Part shown: piece by piece, positions 1 to 7,397 of the stretch | How positions within the stretch are numbered: the first letter of the stretch is position 1 | Layout of the letters: every line of letters begins with the position of its first letter | Source of the DNA: Polyangiaceae bacterium | GTDB taxonomy: Bacteria; Myxococcota_A; Polyangia; Polyangiales; Polyangiaceae | Length of the DNA: 64,000 nt | Direction of reading: 5' to 3' | NCBI GenBank assembly: GCA_041389725.1 | Contig: JAWKRG010000004.1 | Span: 372,001-436,000, forward strand | Position numbers and translations under genes: made by a program | The notes under the pieces: generated by a model | Databases searched by the model: none | What the model was told of the DNA's origin: nothing | What the model saw: only the letters and a program-made list of their open reading frames with translations

Positions 1-961
1 TCTTGCCCCAACACTTGCTCTCGCGCTCGGCGATCAGCAAGTCGAGCGCGCGCTCGAACACGGTCTCCAGGCCGCGGCCAACATGGCTCATCAAGTTGCG
101 CGCGTGCTCGAGCTTGGCCTTGAATGCGGCGCTCGCGCTGAAGCGAATTGCGAAGCGTTCGGCGGAACGTGGCTCGATGCGGTCGTGGATGTCCGGGCCG
201 CGAGCATTCCTCAACGCCAAGTCTCGAGCTCCGCAATCGCCATGCCCAGGGCTCTCGTGACCGACGGACTCCAGCAGTCTCGGCGCCGCCGTCTGCATGC
301 CACCCGCGAAGGAAGACCCCGGATGCACGCCACCACAGCGATCCAATCCCGCTGCCGACGTGGCAGCTGCTTCGTTCGATCCGCCGCGCCAATCGCCGGT
401 CTCGAGCAACTCGACTTGGTCAGGCACGTCAGGCCTTGGAAACCAACGCGCGAGCACGACCTGGATCTCCGCCTTGGTCTTGGCGCAAGCCTCCTCGAGC
501 AACGCGGCGTGGTTGCTCTCGGTGAGTCGGTTCGCCAGGAGCGACAACCCGGTCAGGTGCAGGCGTCCGTCGGCTAGCATCCCGAGCGCGATTGGGAAAC
601 GCCTCGCGACGCGAGCGCTCGAGATGCTACGGTGTGCCTCGCCTTCGCTCATGCCGAGACCACGCAGGCAGAAGTCGTAAAGTGAGGAATACCCTTCTCG
701 CAAGTGAAGCGAGCGCCGCTCCACTTCGGCGAGGTGCGCCACCAACAGCGCGACCGCGCGGCGACGCCGAGCATTCGATGCAAGCGTGCGAGTCCAGAGT
801 TCGGCGTTGGATAGAGACGTGAGCGTTTCGCCCTTGCTGCTCGCGTCTGCTGAATGAACGAGCGACGCGGTTTCCCTGTCCGAAGCATCCTCACCGGAAC
901 ACCATGGCGTCACCAGGCTTCTGACCTGGCTCGGCGATTCCTTCCTTTCGATGGCCACCAT
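1..961 (-). CDS. HNH endonuclease family protein, N-terminal part (runs off left edge)
   Basis: An ATG at 961-959 opens a frame with no stop to the window edge (320 codons). It is preceded on the minus strand by a strong purine-rich ribosome site (GAAGGAAGGAAAGGGGG). The visible part matches the helical N-terminal region of an HNH-endonuclease family that is abundant in myxobacteria: VALLVAHLAEVERRSL, then LREGYSSLYDFCLRGL, ARVARRFPIALGML, GRLHLTGLSLLA and KAEIQVVLARWFPRPDVP, with a later FSASAAFKAKLEHARNLM segment followed by VFERALDLLIAE. In this family the HNH motif is at the C terminus, so it would lie left of position 1 and is not seen. Function as a nuclease is therefore inferred from family resemblance. 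Upstream is a gene-free repeat region; no partner gene is visible. Confidence 0.8.
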   Translation of the reverse strand, partial: MVAIERKESPSQVRSLVTPWCSGEDASDRETASLVHSADASSKGETLTSLSNAELWTRTLASNARRRRAVALLVAHLAEVERRSLHLREGYSSLYDFCLRGLGMSEGEAHRSISSARVARRFPIALGMLADGRLHLTGLSLLANRLTESNHAALLEEACAKTKAEIQVVLARWFPRPDVPDQVELLETGDWRGGSNEAAATSAAGLDRCGGVHPGSSFAGGMQTAAPRLLESVGHESPGHGDCGARDLALRNARGPDIHDRIEPRSAERFAIRFSASAAFKAKLEHARNLMSHVGRGLETVFERALDLLIAERESKCWGK

Positions 962-2114
962 GCCACCCCCTTTCCTTCCTTCGGCATACCACGGGAAATT
1001 TTGACTTCGTGGGCGCCACACCAGAGCGTTTTCGTCGCCCTCGACGACGGCGAAGGCGATTTCGTTTCGAAGGCCACGCAGGGCGCAACGTCGCGGCGGC
1101 ACGGCTCGTTCGTGGGAAGGCGCGCGTCGATCTCGCGCTGCGCGCTCAAAGGGGCGTCAACATGAATCAACATGCGAGATCGCTTTTTTCCGGCGGGCGT
1201 GCGAATCGGGCGCGCGCCAGCTGGCGAATGCTTCCTTGGCGCGACGGCGCGCTTGCATCGCTTGGCGAATGTCTCCCTGGCGCGACGGCGCGCTTCCTTC
1301 CTTGGAGAATGCGGCTAGCGGGCTGCTTCCGCATCTGCCGCGCCCGTCGCACTTCCTTCGCTGGCGCGCTGGCGAAGGCACGCCGTGAGCAGCACACGTC
1401 ATTCGCTAGCGCAGTGGCGAGGGCTGACTGAGGGACTAGCTTGGCGTCGCACTACCTTCGCTGTTGCGCTGGCGAATGCGTCGCGGGCATTAGCTTGACG
1501 TCGCACTACCTTCGCTGGCGCGCTGGCGAAGGCGGCCCGAGGGCCCCAGCGCGAGGTACACTACCTTCGCTGGCGAATGCGGCCCGAGGGCCCCAGCGCG
1601 AGGCACACTGCCTTCGCTGGCGAATGCTCGCTGTGGCACCAGCTTGACGTCGCACTACCTTCGCTGGCGAAGGCGTTGCCGTCCGGCACGCCCCTCTACA
1701 GCGCCGCGTGACCTGGGAGTTGGCGCACACGCTTCGAACAGATCTTCCCTGGGCGGGTGGGCTCTGTGTTCGGCAAACGCTGCGAATCAGTTGCGAAGAT
1801 TCGTTCCGACTCCCACCCCTCGGGCGGGACGACGCGTCGGACGTGGCCTCTCGTGGTTGCGCTGAATCATGTGCCTGCGCTCAAGAACCCCGGTCGGCGT
1901 GCCCACGTTGAGGCTCCGACGAGTCGTGCGCCTGTTCCACGCGGACTTGCCTCGCAGTGCGGGAGGCGCGCGCCGAGCCGCCGAGGGGCGAGACCCAACA
2001 AACCTGAATCCGAGGGGCTCCGCAGGGGTTGGCGCACTCGGCGCAGCTTCGCGGCCCGCTACTACTGCGTCGTGTCCGGGGTTGGCGCACTCGGCGCAGC
2101 TTCGCGGCCCGCTG
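962..2114. other. gene-free, repeat-rich intergenic region
   Basis: About 1.15 kb between the start of the HNH-family gene and the 3' end of the next lipoprotein gene, which are both on the minus strand. Frames here give Arg/Ala-rich translations without domain resemblance. The region holds a palindromic repeat array (1165-1680) and a 53-bp tandem duplication (2025-2130). I see nothing recognisable in 1681-2024. Confidence 0.6.
1165..1680. repeat. REP-like palindromic repeat array (TTCGC-TG-GCGAA core)
   Basis: A degenerate array of short units built on the imperfect palindrome TTCGC-TG-GCGAA, usually preceded by CC. Exact 12-bp cores lie at 1566, 1613 and 1660. Longer-loop variants of the form CCTTCGC-N10-GCGAAGG lie near 1356 and 1509. 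A 47-bp direct repeat (GGCCCGAGGGCCCCAGCG, starting at 1534 and 1581) links some units. Each core can form a short hairpin. The same core occurs in frame in the hydrolase gene at 3203-4903. Confidence 0.7.
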
Positions 2115-2130
2115 CTACTGCGTCGTGTCC
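2025..2130. repeat. 53-bp tandem duplication spanning the 3' end of a lipoprotein gene
   Basis: Two adjacent 53-bp copies (2025-2077 and 2078-2130) differ at one position as far as I can align. The second copy contains the last codons and the stop (2115-2117) of the minus-strand lipoprotein gene. The first copy lies downstream of the stop and repeats that gene end together with its trailer. Confidence 0.8.
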
Positions 2131-2927
2131 AGGGAGGGGCCCACTGCAGTGATGACGCTCGCGAAGCCCGCTTCGAGCACACAGTCGTTGCTGCTGTAGC
2201 CAGGGAACTGGGCGCTGTTTGCGTTGTAGATCTGCCAACTGACCAGCTCGCCGGTCTTGGCTTGCCCAATGCTCACGACGCCGGCTCCCGTGGTGGCGTC
2301 GACGCTCAAGAGCGTGACCGCCGCGGGGGGCTGTCCACAGGCGCCACCGCCCTCCATGAAGGTGCATTCGACGCCGTAGCTGAGATGCGGACCGTAGTTC
2401 GGCATCGGCGGGATCTCTTGCGGCGCGACGAAGCCGAAGTCGCGGAAGGCCACGGCGGTCCAAGCGTCTCCGCTGACGTAGCTCCACTGGTCTTGTTCGC
2501 CGAAGCCGACGCTCTCGCCCTTCTTGAACTTGCTCGTCAGATCGGGGCCCACCCACTTGAACAGCAAGGGCGAGCCGTCTGCACCGAGCGACAGTTCGAT
2601 GCCTTTGGCGGTCACGTTCGTGACGACCGCTCCGCCCGGGGTGCCCGGCAACGCGTCGAATCCGACCTGCGGTCCACCCAACGTGGCCTTCGATTTCTGA
2701 TCGGCGCTGCAGGTATCTGCGCCACCGCTTCCGGCTGCACCGGCGCTCCCGCTCACGCCCCCGCCGCCGACTGCGCCAGTGCCACCTACGGCGCCACTTC
2801 CTCCGACGCCGCCGCTGCTCGTCGCACCGGCTCCGGCGGTGCCACCAGTTTGTCCCTCGCTCGAGGACTTGCCTCCGCAGGCTGCAACGAGGGCGGCGGT
2901 CACGACAAGGATTGAGAAGCGTTTCAT
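2115..2927 (-). CDS. lipoprotein with Gly-rich linker, unknown function
   Basis: 270 residues starting at the ATG at 2927. Residues 1-21 form a lipoprotein signal (MKRFSILVVTAALVAACGG) with the lipid-attachment cysteine in AAC. A linker of Gly/Ser/Ala/Val repeats (about residues 22-65) follows, then a globular domain without motifs I recognise. That domain contains isolated cysteines (CSADQ, VECTFMEGGGACGQ, NDCVLEAG) that could pair outside the cytoplasm. Longer in-frame starts upstream would run through low-complexity repeat DNA and are not credible. It is divergent from the hydrolase gene. Its 3' end is duplicated downstream (see 2025-2130). Probably surface-exposed; no enzymatic role can be assigned. 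Confidence 0.85.
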   Translation of the reverse strand: MKRFSILVVTAALVAACGGKSSSEGQTGGTAGAGATSSGGVGGSGAVGGTGAVGGGGVSGSAGAAGSGGADTCSADQKSKATLGGPQVGFDALPGTPGGAVVTNVTAKGIELSLGADGSPLLFKWVGPDLTSKFKKGESVGFGEQDQWSYVSGDAWTAVAFRDFGFVAPQEIPPMPNYGPHLSYGVECTFMEGGGACGQPPAAVTLLSVDATTGAGVVSIGQAKTGELVSWQIYNANSAQFPGYSSNDCVLEAGFASVITAVGPSLDTTQ

Positions 2928-3026
2928 GTGCGCCGCGGGAGCAACATCCGGGCCACGATGATTACGCAGGAAAGCCGGACGACTGTGCCACCTGCGCTGG
3001 CACATCCGCGGCAATCGCGTCGCCGC

Positions 3027-3094
3027 GTCGTGGCACTCGCGCCGTCGTGGCACTCGCGCCGTCGTGGCACTCGCGCCGTCGTGGCATTCGGGGA
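3027..3094. repeat. 17-bp tandem repeat, four copies, in a divergent intergenic region
   Basis: GTCGTGGCACTCGCGCC starts at 3027, 3044, 3061 and 3078, the last copy being diverged. It sits between the divergent lipoprotein (start 2927) and hydrolase (start about 3203) genes, where the promoters of both should be. Confidence 0.8.
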
Positions 3095-3202
3095 GAAACC
3101 CGGTCGCGGAATGCGCCGCGTCGCGGAATTCGCGGCCATCCGTCCACGACTTTGCTTTCGCGAGCAATCGTTGCACGCTCCGGGGCGATGCCGCGCCGAC
3201 AC

Positions 3203-4903
3203 ATGACGTTTGTCGCGTGCCGCGACCTTGCGGTGTGGAAGCGCTCGCTCTCCTGCGGGTTGCTGATCTGCGCATCGATGGTGGCGAATGCGGCAGCGCA
3301 ATCTCCGGCAGTGCATTCGCGGACGAGCGTACCTTCGGCAGCGCAGGTGGGGCGAGCGCAGTCTCCGGGAGCGCATGCCGCGCGTCGCGCGTGTTCGCCA
3401 GCGAATGCGGCAGCGCAATCTCCGGCAGTGCATTCGCGGACGAGCGTACCTTCGGCAGCGCGGGTGGGGCGGGCCGAGTCTCCGGTGGCACATTCGCTGG
3501 CGAATGCGAATCGAGCGCAGTCGCCGATGACGGCAGCTTCGCCAGCGCAGGTGGGGCGGGCCCACACTCCGGTGGCACCTTCGCTGGCGAATGCAGCCCA
3601 GACTCTGGCGGCGCATCCTGCGGGTCGCGCAACGCGAGCGAAATCTCCGGCAACGCCTTCGCTCGCGAATGCGACGCGAGTTCAGTCGCCGATGGCGGCA
3701 CCTTCGCTGGCGAATGCGGCCCAGATTCCGGCAGCGCCCGCTGCGCTGCCTCGGTTGCGAGCTCAGACTTCGGCGGGACCGTCGCCGTCTAGCACGAAAC
3801 GTCCCGTGTCGATGGCAGCACCTTCGCTGGCGAATGCGAGTCGAGCGCAGTCTCCGCCAGCGCCGCCGTCGTCGCGTGCCCATACTCCGGCGGCACCTCC
3901 GACTCCGGAGCAGGCTCAGTCTTCGTCAGCACCTTCGCTGGCGAATGCGGCCCAGACTCCGGCAGCGCCCGCTGCGCCGCCTCCGTTGCGTGCCCAAACT
4001 CCTGCCGCACCTTCGCCAGCGAATGCAAGTCGAGCGCAGTCTCCGCCAGCGCCGCCTTCGTCGCGCGCCCATACTCCGGCGGCACCTCCGACTCCGGTGC
4101 GGGCTCAAACTCCGGCGGCACCTCCGACTCCGGTGCGGGCTCAAACTCCGGCGGCACCTTCGCCGACGAGTGGGACGAGTGCGCCGAACGAGAGCGATGG
4201 CTCGGCCAAGGCCCCGACGGAGCAACCCTGGTGCACAGAAGACGTCGAAGCTCTGAGCGACGGGATGTGTCACTTCGTGCCCGACGGCGAAACCCCGCCG
4301 GACACCCTCGTGATCTTCCTGCACGGCGTCGTCAAAGTCGGCACCACCTGGCAATACGCGCAGGAACAAGCGCTCAAGCGCATGGCGGGGACCAATCGCT
4401 TCGAAGTGTTGATGCCTCGCGGGCGAATCGGAGCCGGTAGCAAGCGCTTCCACGATCACTACACCTGGCCCACGGGACCTGCCGCGCAGAAGGAACTCGA
4501 AGCCGAGGTGCTCCAGGAGTGGATGGACGCCAAGGCGCTACTCGAAGCGCGCAATGGTCGCGCCTTCGACAAGGTGTTCGTCTTGGGTTTCTCGGCGGGT
4601 GCCTACTACGCGTCGTCTCTGATGCTGCGCGGTCGCTTGCCGGTGCAGGGCTATGGCATCTTCGCAGGCGGTGGCGCGCCGAAGCATGTGGAGCGCTGGG
4701 CCAAGGGTGTGCACCCGAAAGCAAGGGTGTACGTGGGTTGGGGCGAGAAGGACAAGGCGAAGAAGGATCCCAAGGGCCTCGCCAAAGCGCTGCGCGTCAT
4801 GCGTTGGCCGCACAAGGCGCTCGGCCGTCGCAAGGTCGGGCACAGCATGACCGACGCTCAAGTGCGCGAAGCGCTCGCGTTCCTACGTGGCCAGCGTCGC
4901 TGA
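3203..4903 (+). CDS. secreted alpha/beta-hydrolase with long repetitive Ala/Pro/Ser linker
   Basis: 566 residues from the ATG at 3203; an in-frame ATG at 3188 is an alternative. Residues 1-33 look like a cleavable signal (SLSCGLLICASMVANAAA). Residues about 34-335 are low-complexity repeats such as APSLANAAQ and TPAAPPTPVRAQ, in which the TTCGC-TG-GCGAA DNA palindrome is read in frame. The folded part begins near residue 343. It has an oxyanion-type FLHGVV, the nucleophile elbow GFSAG (Ser464) and a late GHSMTD histidine, all consistent with a small phospholipase/carboxylesterase or feruloyl-esterase-type hydrolase. The substrate is unknown. The last codons (ALAFLRGQRR-stop) are repeated many times downstream. 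The catalytic domain is credible; the exact start and the role of the linker are uncertain. Confidence 0.8.
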   Translation: MTFVACRDLAVWKRSLSCGLLICASMVANAAAQSPAVHSRTSVPSAAQVGRAQSPGAHAARRACSPANAAAQSPAVHSRTSVPSAARVGRAESPVAHSLANANRAQSPMTAASPAQVGRAHTPVAPSLANAAQTLAAHPAGRATRAKSPATPSLANATRVQSPMAAPSLANAAQIPAAPAALPRLRAQTSAGPSPSSTKRPVSMAAPSLANASRAQSPPAPPSSRAHTPAAPPTPEQAQSSSAPSLANAAQTPAAPAAPPPLRAQTPAAPSPANASRAQSPPAPPSSRAHTPAAPPTPVRAQTPAAPPTPVRAQTPAAPSPTSGTSAPNESDGSAKAPTEQPWCTEDVEALSDGMCHFVPDGETPPDTLVIFLHGVVKVGTTWQYAQEQALKRMAGTNRFEVLMPRGRIGAGSKRFHDHYTWPTGPAAQKELEAEVLQEWMDAKALLEARNGRAFDKVFVLGFSAGAYYASSLMLRGRLPVQGYGIFAGGGAPKHVERWAKGVHPKARVYVGWGEKDKAKKDPKGLAKALRVMRWPHKALGRRKVGHSMTDAQVREALAFLRGQRR

Positions 4904-5335
4904 AGCGCGAAGCGCTGACGTTCCTACGTGGCCAGAGTCGCTGACGCGCCGGCGTTTGCGCCGCCGAAGCGCTCGCGTTCCTACGTGGCCAGCGTCGCTG
5001 AAGCGCGAAGCGCTCGCGTTCCTACGTGGCCAGAGTCACTGACGCGCCGGCGTTTGTGCCGCCGAAGCGCTCGCGTTCCTACGTGGCCAGCGTCGCTGAA
5101 GCGCGAGGCGCTGACGTTCCTACGCGGCCAGAGTCACTGACCTGCTCGCGTTTGCGCCGCCGACGCGCTGACGTTCCTGCGCGGCCAGAGTCACTGACGC
5201 GCCGGCGTTTGCGCCGCCGAGGCGCTGACCACTGACCTGCTCGCGTTTGCGCCGTCGACGCGCTCGCGTTCCTACGCGGCCAGAGTCACTGAACCGCTAA
5301 CCGCTGACGTTCCTGCGCGGCCCGAGTCGCTGTCG
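4880..5335. repeat. tandem array derived from the hydrolase gene 3' end (41/57-bp alternation)
   Basis: The core TTCCTACGTGGCCAG, with small variations, starts at 4880 (inside the gene), 4921, 4978, 5019, 5076, 5117, 5174, 5269 and 5310. Spacings are 41, 57, 41, 57, 41, 57, 95 and 41, so the basic unit is a 98-bp dimer of a short and a long arm. The 95 interval contains a partial copy around 5219. The nearest downstream copies keep the same reading sense, ending in Phe-Leu-Arg-Gly-Gln-Ser-Arg-stop. Confidence 0.85.
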
Positions 5336-5422
5336 CTGACGCGTTTTGTGTGGACACGTTCTGCTCGCCCATGACAAGAGTTCGCGCATACTCAGGAATC
5401 CCGGGCAGAGCCGGAGGACGTC
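4904..5422. other. gene-free region of degenerate copies of the preceding gene's 3' end
   Basis: No gene is seen. Positions 4904-5330 are filled by repeated copies of the hydrolase 3' terminus (described at 4880-5335). The remainder (5336-5422) leads into the next lipoprotein gene, whose ATG at 5423 is preceded by GGAGGACGTC, a good ribosome site. Confidence 0.75.
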
Positions 5423-5824
5423 ATGAAAGCAAATCGCGTATGTGTATTCGTTCTTGGTGCTTCGTGGTTGGTGATGGCGCCAGGTTGCAAGAAAGAGGCG
5501 AGCGCTACTGACAGTGCGCCCGCCGCCTCCCAAGGGGCAGCCGCCGCTGCGACGCCCGCCGCCCCCGCCGCCGAGCCCGCGCCCGCCGCCGAGAAAGAGG
5601 CAGTGACCTGCAAGGCGCTCATCACTCACATCGTCGAAGTGCAAGAAGCGGCCAAGGCCGACGGCCTCATCCGCCGCTCCAACATGGAAAAGATGCAGGC
5701 ACGCTGCGAGAAGGCGGACAACATCAAAGACAACGGACCTGCGGTGACCTGCGTGATGGACGCAAAGGACATGGCGGCGCTCAAGGAATGCAAGGACATG
5801 GGCAAGCTGCTCGGTCCCTGGTGA
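5423..5824 (+). CDS. small Ala/Pro-rich lipoprotein, unknown function
   Basis: 133 residues from the ATG at 5423 with GGAGG upstream. The lipoprotein signal ends in VMAPGC (Cys22). An Ala/Pro linker (residues about 25-60) leads to a compact C-terminal region of about 75 residues with four cysteines (VTCKALI, QARCEKAD, VTCVMDAK, ALKECKDM), suggesting a disulfide-stabilised helical domain. No family recognised. The final codons (LLGPW-stop) are the first unit of a 19-bp tandem array that extends past the stop. Confidence 0.85.
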   Translation: MKANRVCVFVLGASWLVMAPGCKKEASATDSAPAASQGAAAAATPAAPAAEPAPAAEKEAVTCKALITHIVEVQEAAKADGLIRRSNMEKMQARCEKADNIKDNGPAVTCVMDAKDMAALKECKDMGKLLGPW

Positions 5825-5900
5825 GCCGGCCGGTTCCTGGCAAGCCGCTCGGTCGCTGGTGAGCCGCTCGGTCGCTGGTGAGCCGCTCGGTCGCTGCCGG
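5809..5900. repeat. 19-bp tandem array starting in a lipoprotein gene's last codons
   Basis: Units like GCTCGGTCGCTGGTGAGCC begin at 5809 (overlapping the LGPW-stop codons), 5828 (diverged), 5847, 5866 and 5885 (partial). A further single dispersed copy lies at 5950-5968. Most units keep the TGG-TGA sequence of the gene end. Confidence 0.8.
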
Positions 5901-6071
5901 TGCCGACCTGCGCCAAAGACGCAACATGGGTGAGCGGTGCTGGTGCTCAGCTCGGTCCCTGGTGAGCTGACCCGGCTTCGCCACGGGTGAAAGGTTTGGC
6001 CGCCGCCCAGCGGCCCGCGCAGCGCGCCCTTGGCGGAGTGTCGAACTGCGCCGCCAAGCGTCGCTCGCCCC

Positions 6072-6112
6072 TTGCCAGCTACTAATTCTGACATTATTAA
6101 GAATGTCAGAAT
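6072..6112 (+). promoter_or_regulatory. promoter with perfect operator palindrome before the arsR-rhodanese gene
   Basis: An 11-bp perfect inverted repeat ATTCTGACATT / AATGTCAGAAT (6085-6095 and 6102-6112, 6-bp spacer) ends one base before the ATG at 6113. A plausible promoter is TTGCCA (6072-6077), a 17-bp spacer and TATTAA (6095-6100), so the operator covers the -10 element. Transcription would start only a few bases before the ATG, giving a leaderless or nearly leaderless message. The very AT-rich palindrome stands out in this GC-rich DNA and fits ArsR-type autorepression. Confidence 0.8.
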
Positions 6113-6775
6113 ATGAAGCCCCGGTCCCTGTATGACGAGCTAGCGCGCACGGCGAAGGCGCTGGCCAATCCCGAGCGCCTTCGGCTCGTGGAGTTGCTGT
6201 CCCAGGGGCCGCGCACGGTGGAGGTCCTGGCCGAACGAGCCGCCCAGCCCTTGGCGACTACGTCGCACCATTTGCAGAAACTAGCGGCCGCGGGGCTGGT
6301 GGAGCGCGAGCGCCAGGGGCGTCACATCGTCTACTCCCTCGCGGACCGCTCGGTTGCGGAGTTCTGGGCTGCGTTGCGACGCTTTGGGGAGGCGCACTCG
6401 GGAGAGCTGCGGGAAGCAGTGCGCGAGCTGCGCGCCAGCCGTGAGCAGTCCGGGGTGATCAGCCCAGACGAACTCAGCCGGTTGTTGGCGCGGGGCAAGG
6501 TCACGCTGATCGACGTTCGTCCCGAGGAAGAATACGCCGCCGGACACTTGCCGGGCGCGCTCTCGCTGCCGCTCGCGACTCTGGCGAAGCGTCTCGGCGA
6601 GCTGCCCAAGCGCAAGCTGGTCGTGGCCTATTGCCGCAGTCCGTACTGTCAGCTCGCGGACCGCGCCGTCGAGATTCTGAGGCGACGTGGGTTCGATGCG
6701 CGCCGCCTGGAAGAAGGCATTCAAGAGTGGAGCGCGCGCGGACGTCAGGTGGAGCCCGCCGCTCTGCAGCATTGA
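6113..6775 (+). CDS. ArsR-family repressor fused to a rhodanese domain
   Basis: 220 residues. Residues about 8-85 form an ArsR/SmtB winged helix: NPERLRLVELL, then the recognition helix in LATTSHHLQKLAAAGLV and the wing RQGRHIVYSL. Residues about 115-215 form a rhodanese domain with the loop YCRSPYC (Cys174 and Cys179). The Cys174 persulfide position and the second cysteine fit sulfane-sulfur or thiol sensing rather than metal binding; no ArsR metal-site cysteines are visible in the helical part. The ATG directly follows the operator at 6085-6112, so it probably represses itself and the two redox genes downstream. The family is known from other bacteria with the same YCRxPYC loop; the inducer here is inferred. 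Confidence 0.92.
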   Translation: MKPRSLYDELARTAKALANPERLRLVELLSQGPRTVEVLAERAAQPLATTSHHLQKLAAAGLVERERQGRHIVYSLADRSVAEFWAALRRFGEAHSGELREAVRELRASREQSGVISPDELSRLLARGKVTLIDVRPEEEYAAGHLPGALSLPLATLAKRLGELPKRKLVVAYCRSPYCQLADRAVEILRRRGFDARRLEEGIQEWSARGRQVEPAALQH

Positions 6776-6789
6776 TTGAGGAGACGAGC

Positions 6790-7380
6790 ATGTCGGTACA
6801 GCGAGTAGCCCAAGAGTCTCAGTTGCTCTCGGCGTTGAGCCCCGAGCACGAGGTGATTGTCGGCTTTTTTGGTGAGTTCTCCGAGGCATCACGCAAGGCG
6901 CTGCCCGCCTTCGAGGCCTTTGGCCAAGAGCAGGGCGACCGTCCCATCTTCGTAGTGGACGTCGGCATCGTCAAAGGGCTGCACAAGCGATTCGGCGTTG
7001 CCAGCGTGCCGACGGTCGTGCGCATCAAGGGTGACAGTGTGCTCGGCAAAGTGAGCGGTGCGGAGACGCCCGAGGGCTACGCGTTGGCGCTCTCGTCGAG
7101 CGCAGCGCCGACGAAGGTGCCCGGCGCTGACAAGCGCGAGCACCGCGTGCGCGTGTACGTGACGGATAGCTGCCCCTGGTGCACGCGAGTCAAGTCGTAT
7201 TTGCGCCAGCATCACGTCAGCTTCAGCGAAGTGAACGTGCAACACGACGAGTCGGCGGCGCGGGAGATGGTGCGACGCAGCGGACAGCAAGGTGTTCCGC
7301 AAGTCGACATAGACGGACGCATGATCGTCGGCTTCGACAAGCCGCGCATCGACTCGCTACTCGGGCTTGGCGGACGCTGA
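6790..7380 (+). CDS. thioredoxin-like / glutaredoxin fusion protein
   Basis: 196 residues from the ATG at 6790, preceded by GAGGAGACG and 14 bp after the arsR stop. The N-terminal half (about 1-105) has a thioredoxin fold with the cis-proline segment ASVPTVV and VVDVG strand. However, FFGEFSEAS replaces the WCGPC active site, so this half lacks redox cysteines. The C-terminal half (about 118-196) is a glutaredoxin with CPWC at 128-131, GVPQVDIDG and the GFD ending. The fusion suggests a substrate-binding thioredoxin domain attached to a catalytic glutaredoxin. In an operon with a rhodanese-type sensor it probably deals with sulfane-sulfur or disulfide stress. Cytoplasmic: no signal peptide. 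Confidence 0.9.
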   Translation: MSVQRVAQESQLLSALSPEHEVIVGFFGEFSEASRKALPAFEAFGQEQGDRPIFVVDVGIVKGLHKRFGVASVPTVVRIKGDSVLGKVSGAETPEGYALALSSSAAPTKVPGADKREHRVRVYVTDSCPWCTRVKSYLRQHHVSFSEVNVQHDESAAREMVRRSGQQGVPQVDIDGRMIVGFDKPRIDSLLGLGGR

Positions 7381-7397
7381 GCGAAAGGAAGACGGAA

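Noticed and set aside
2912..3202. Upstream extension of the hydrolase frame
   Set aside because: It translates the 17-bp repeat and has no signal sequence; a credible signal peptide begins at 3203.
2928..3883. Minus-strand frames across the hydrolase repeat region
   Set aside because: Arg/Cys/Ser-rich translations are artefacts of repetitive GC-rich DNA; the plus-strand frame connects to a recognisable hydrolase domain.
4880..5335. CRISPR-like appearance of the 41/57-bp repeats
   Set aside because: The intervening sequences are themselves repeated, not unique spacers; the repeats derive from the preceding gene's end and no cas gene is near.
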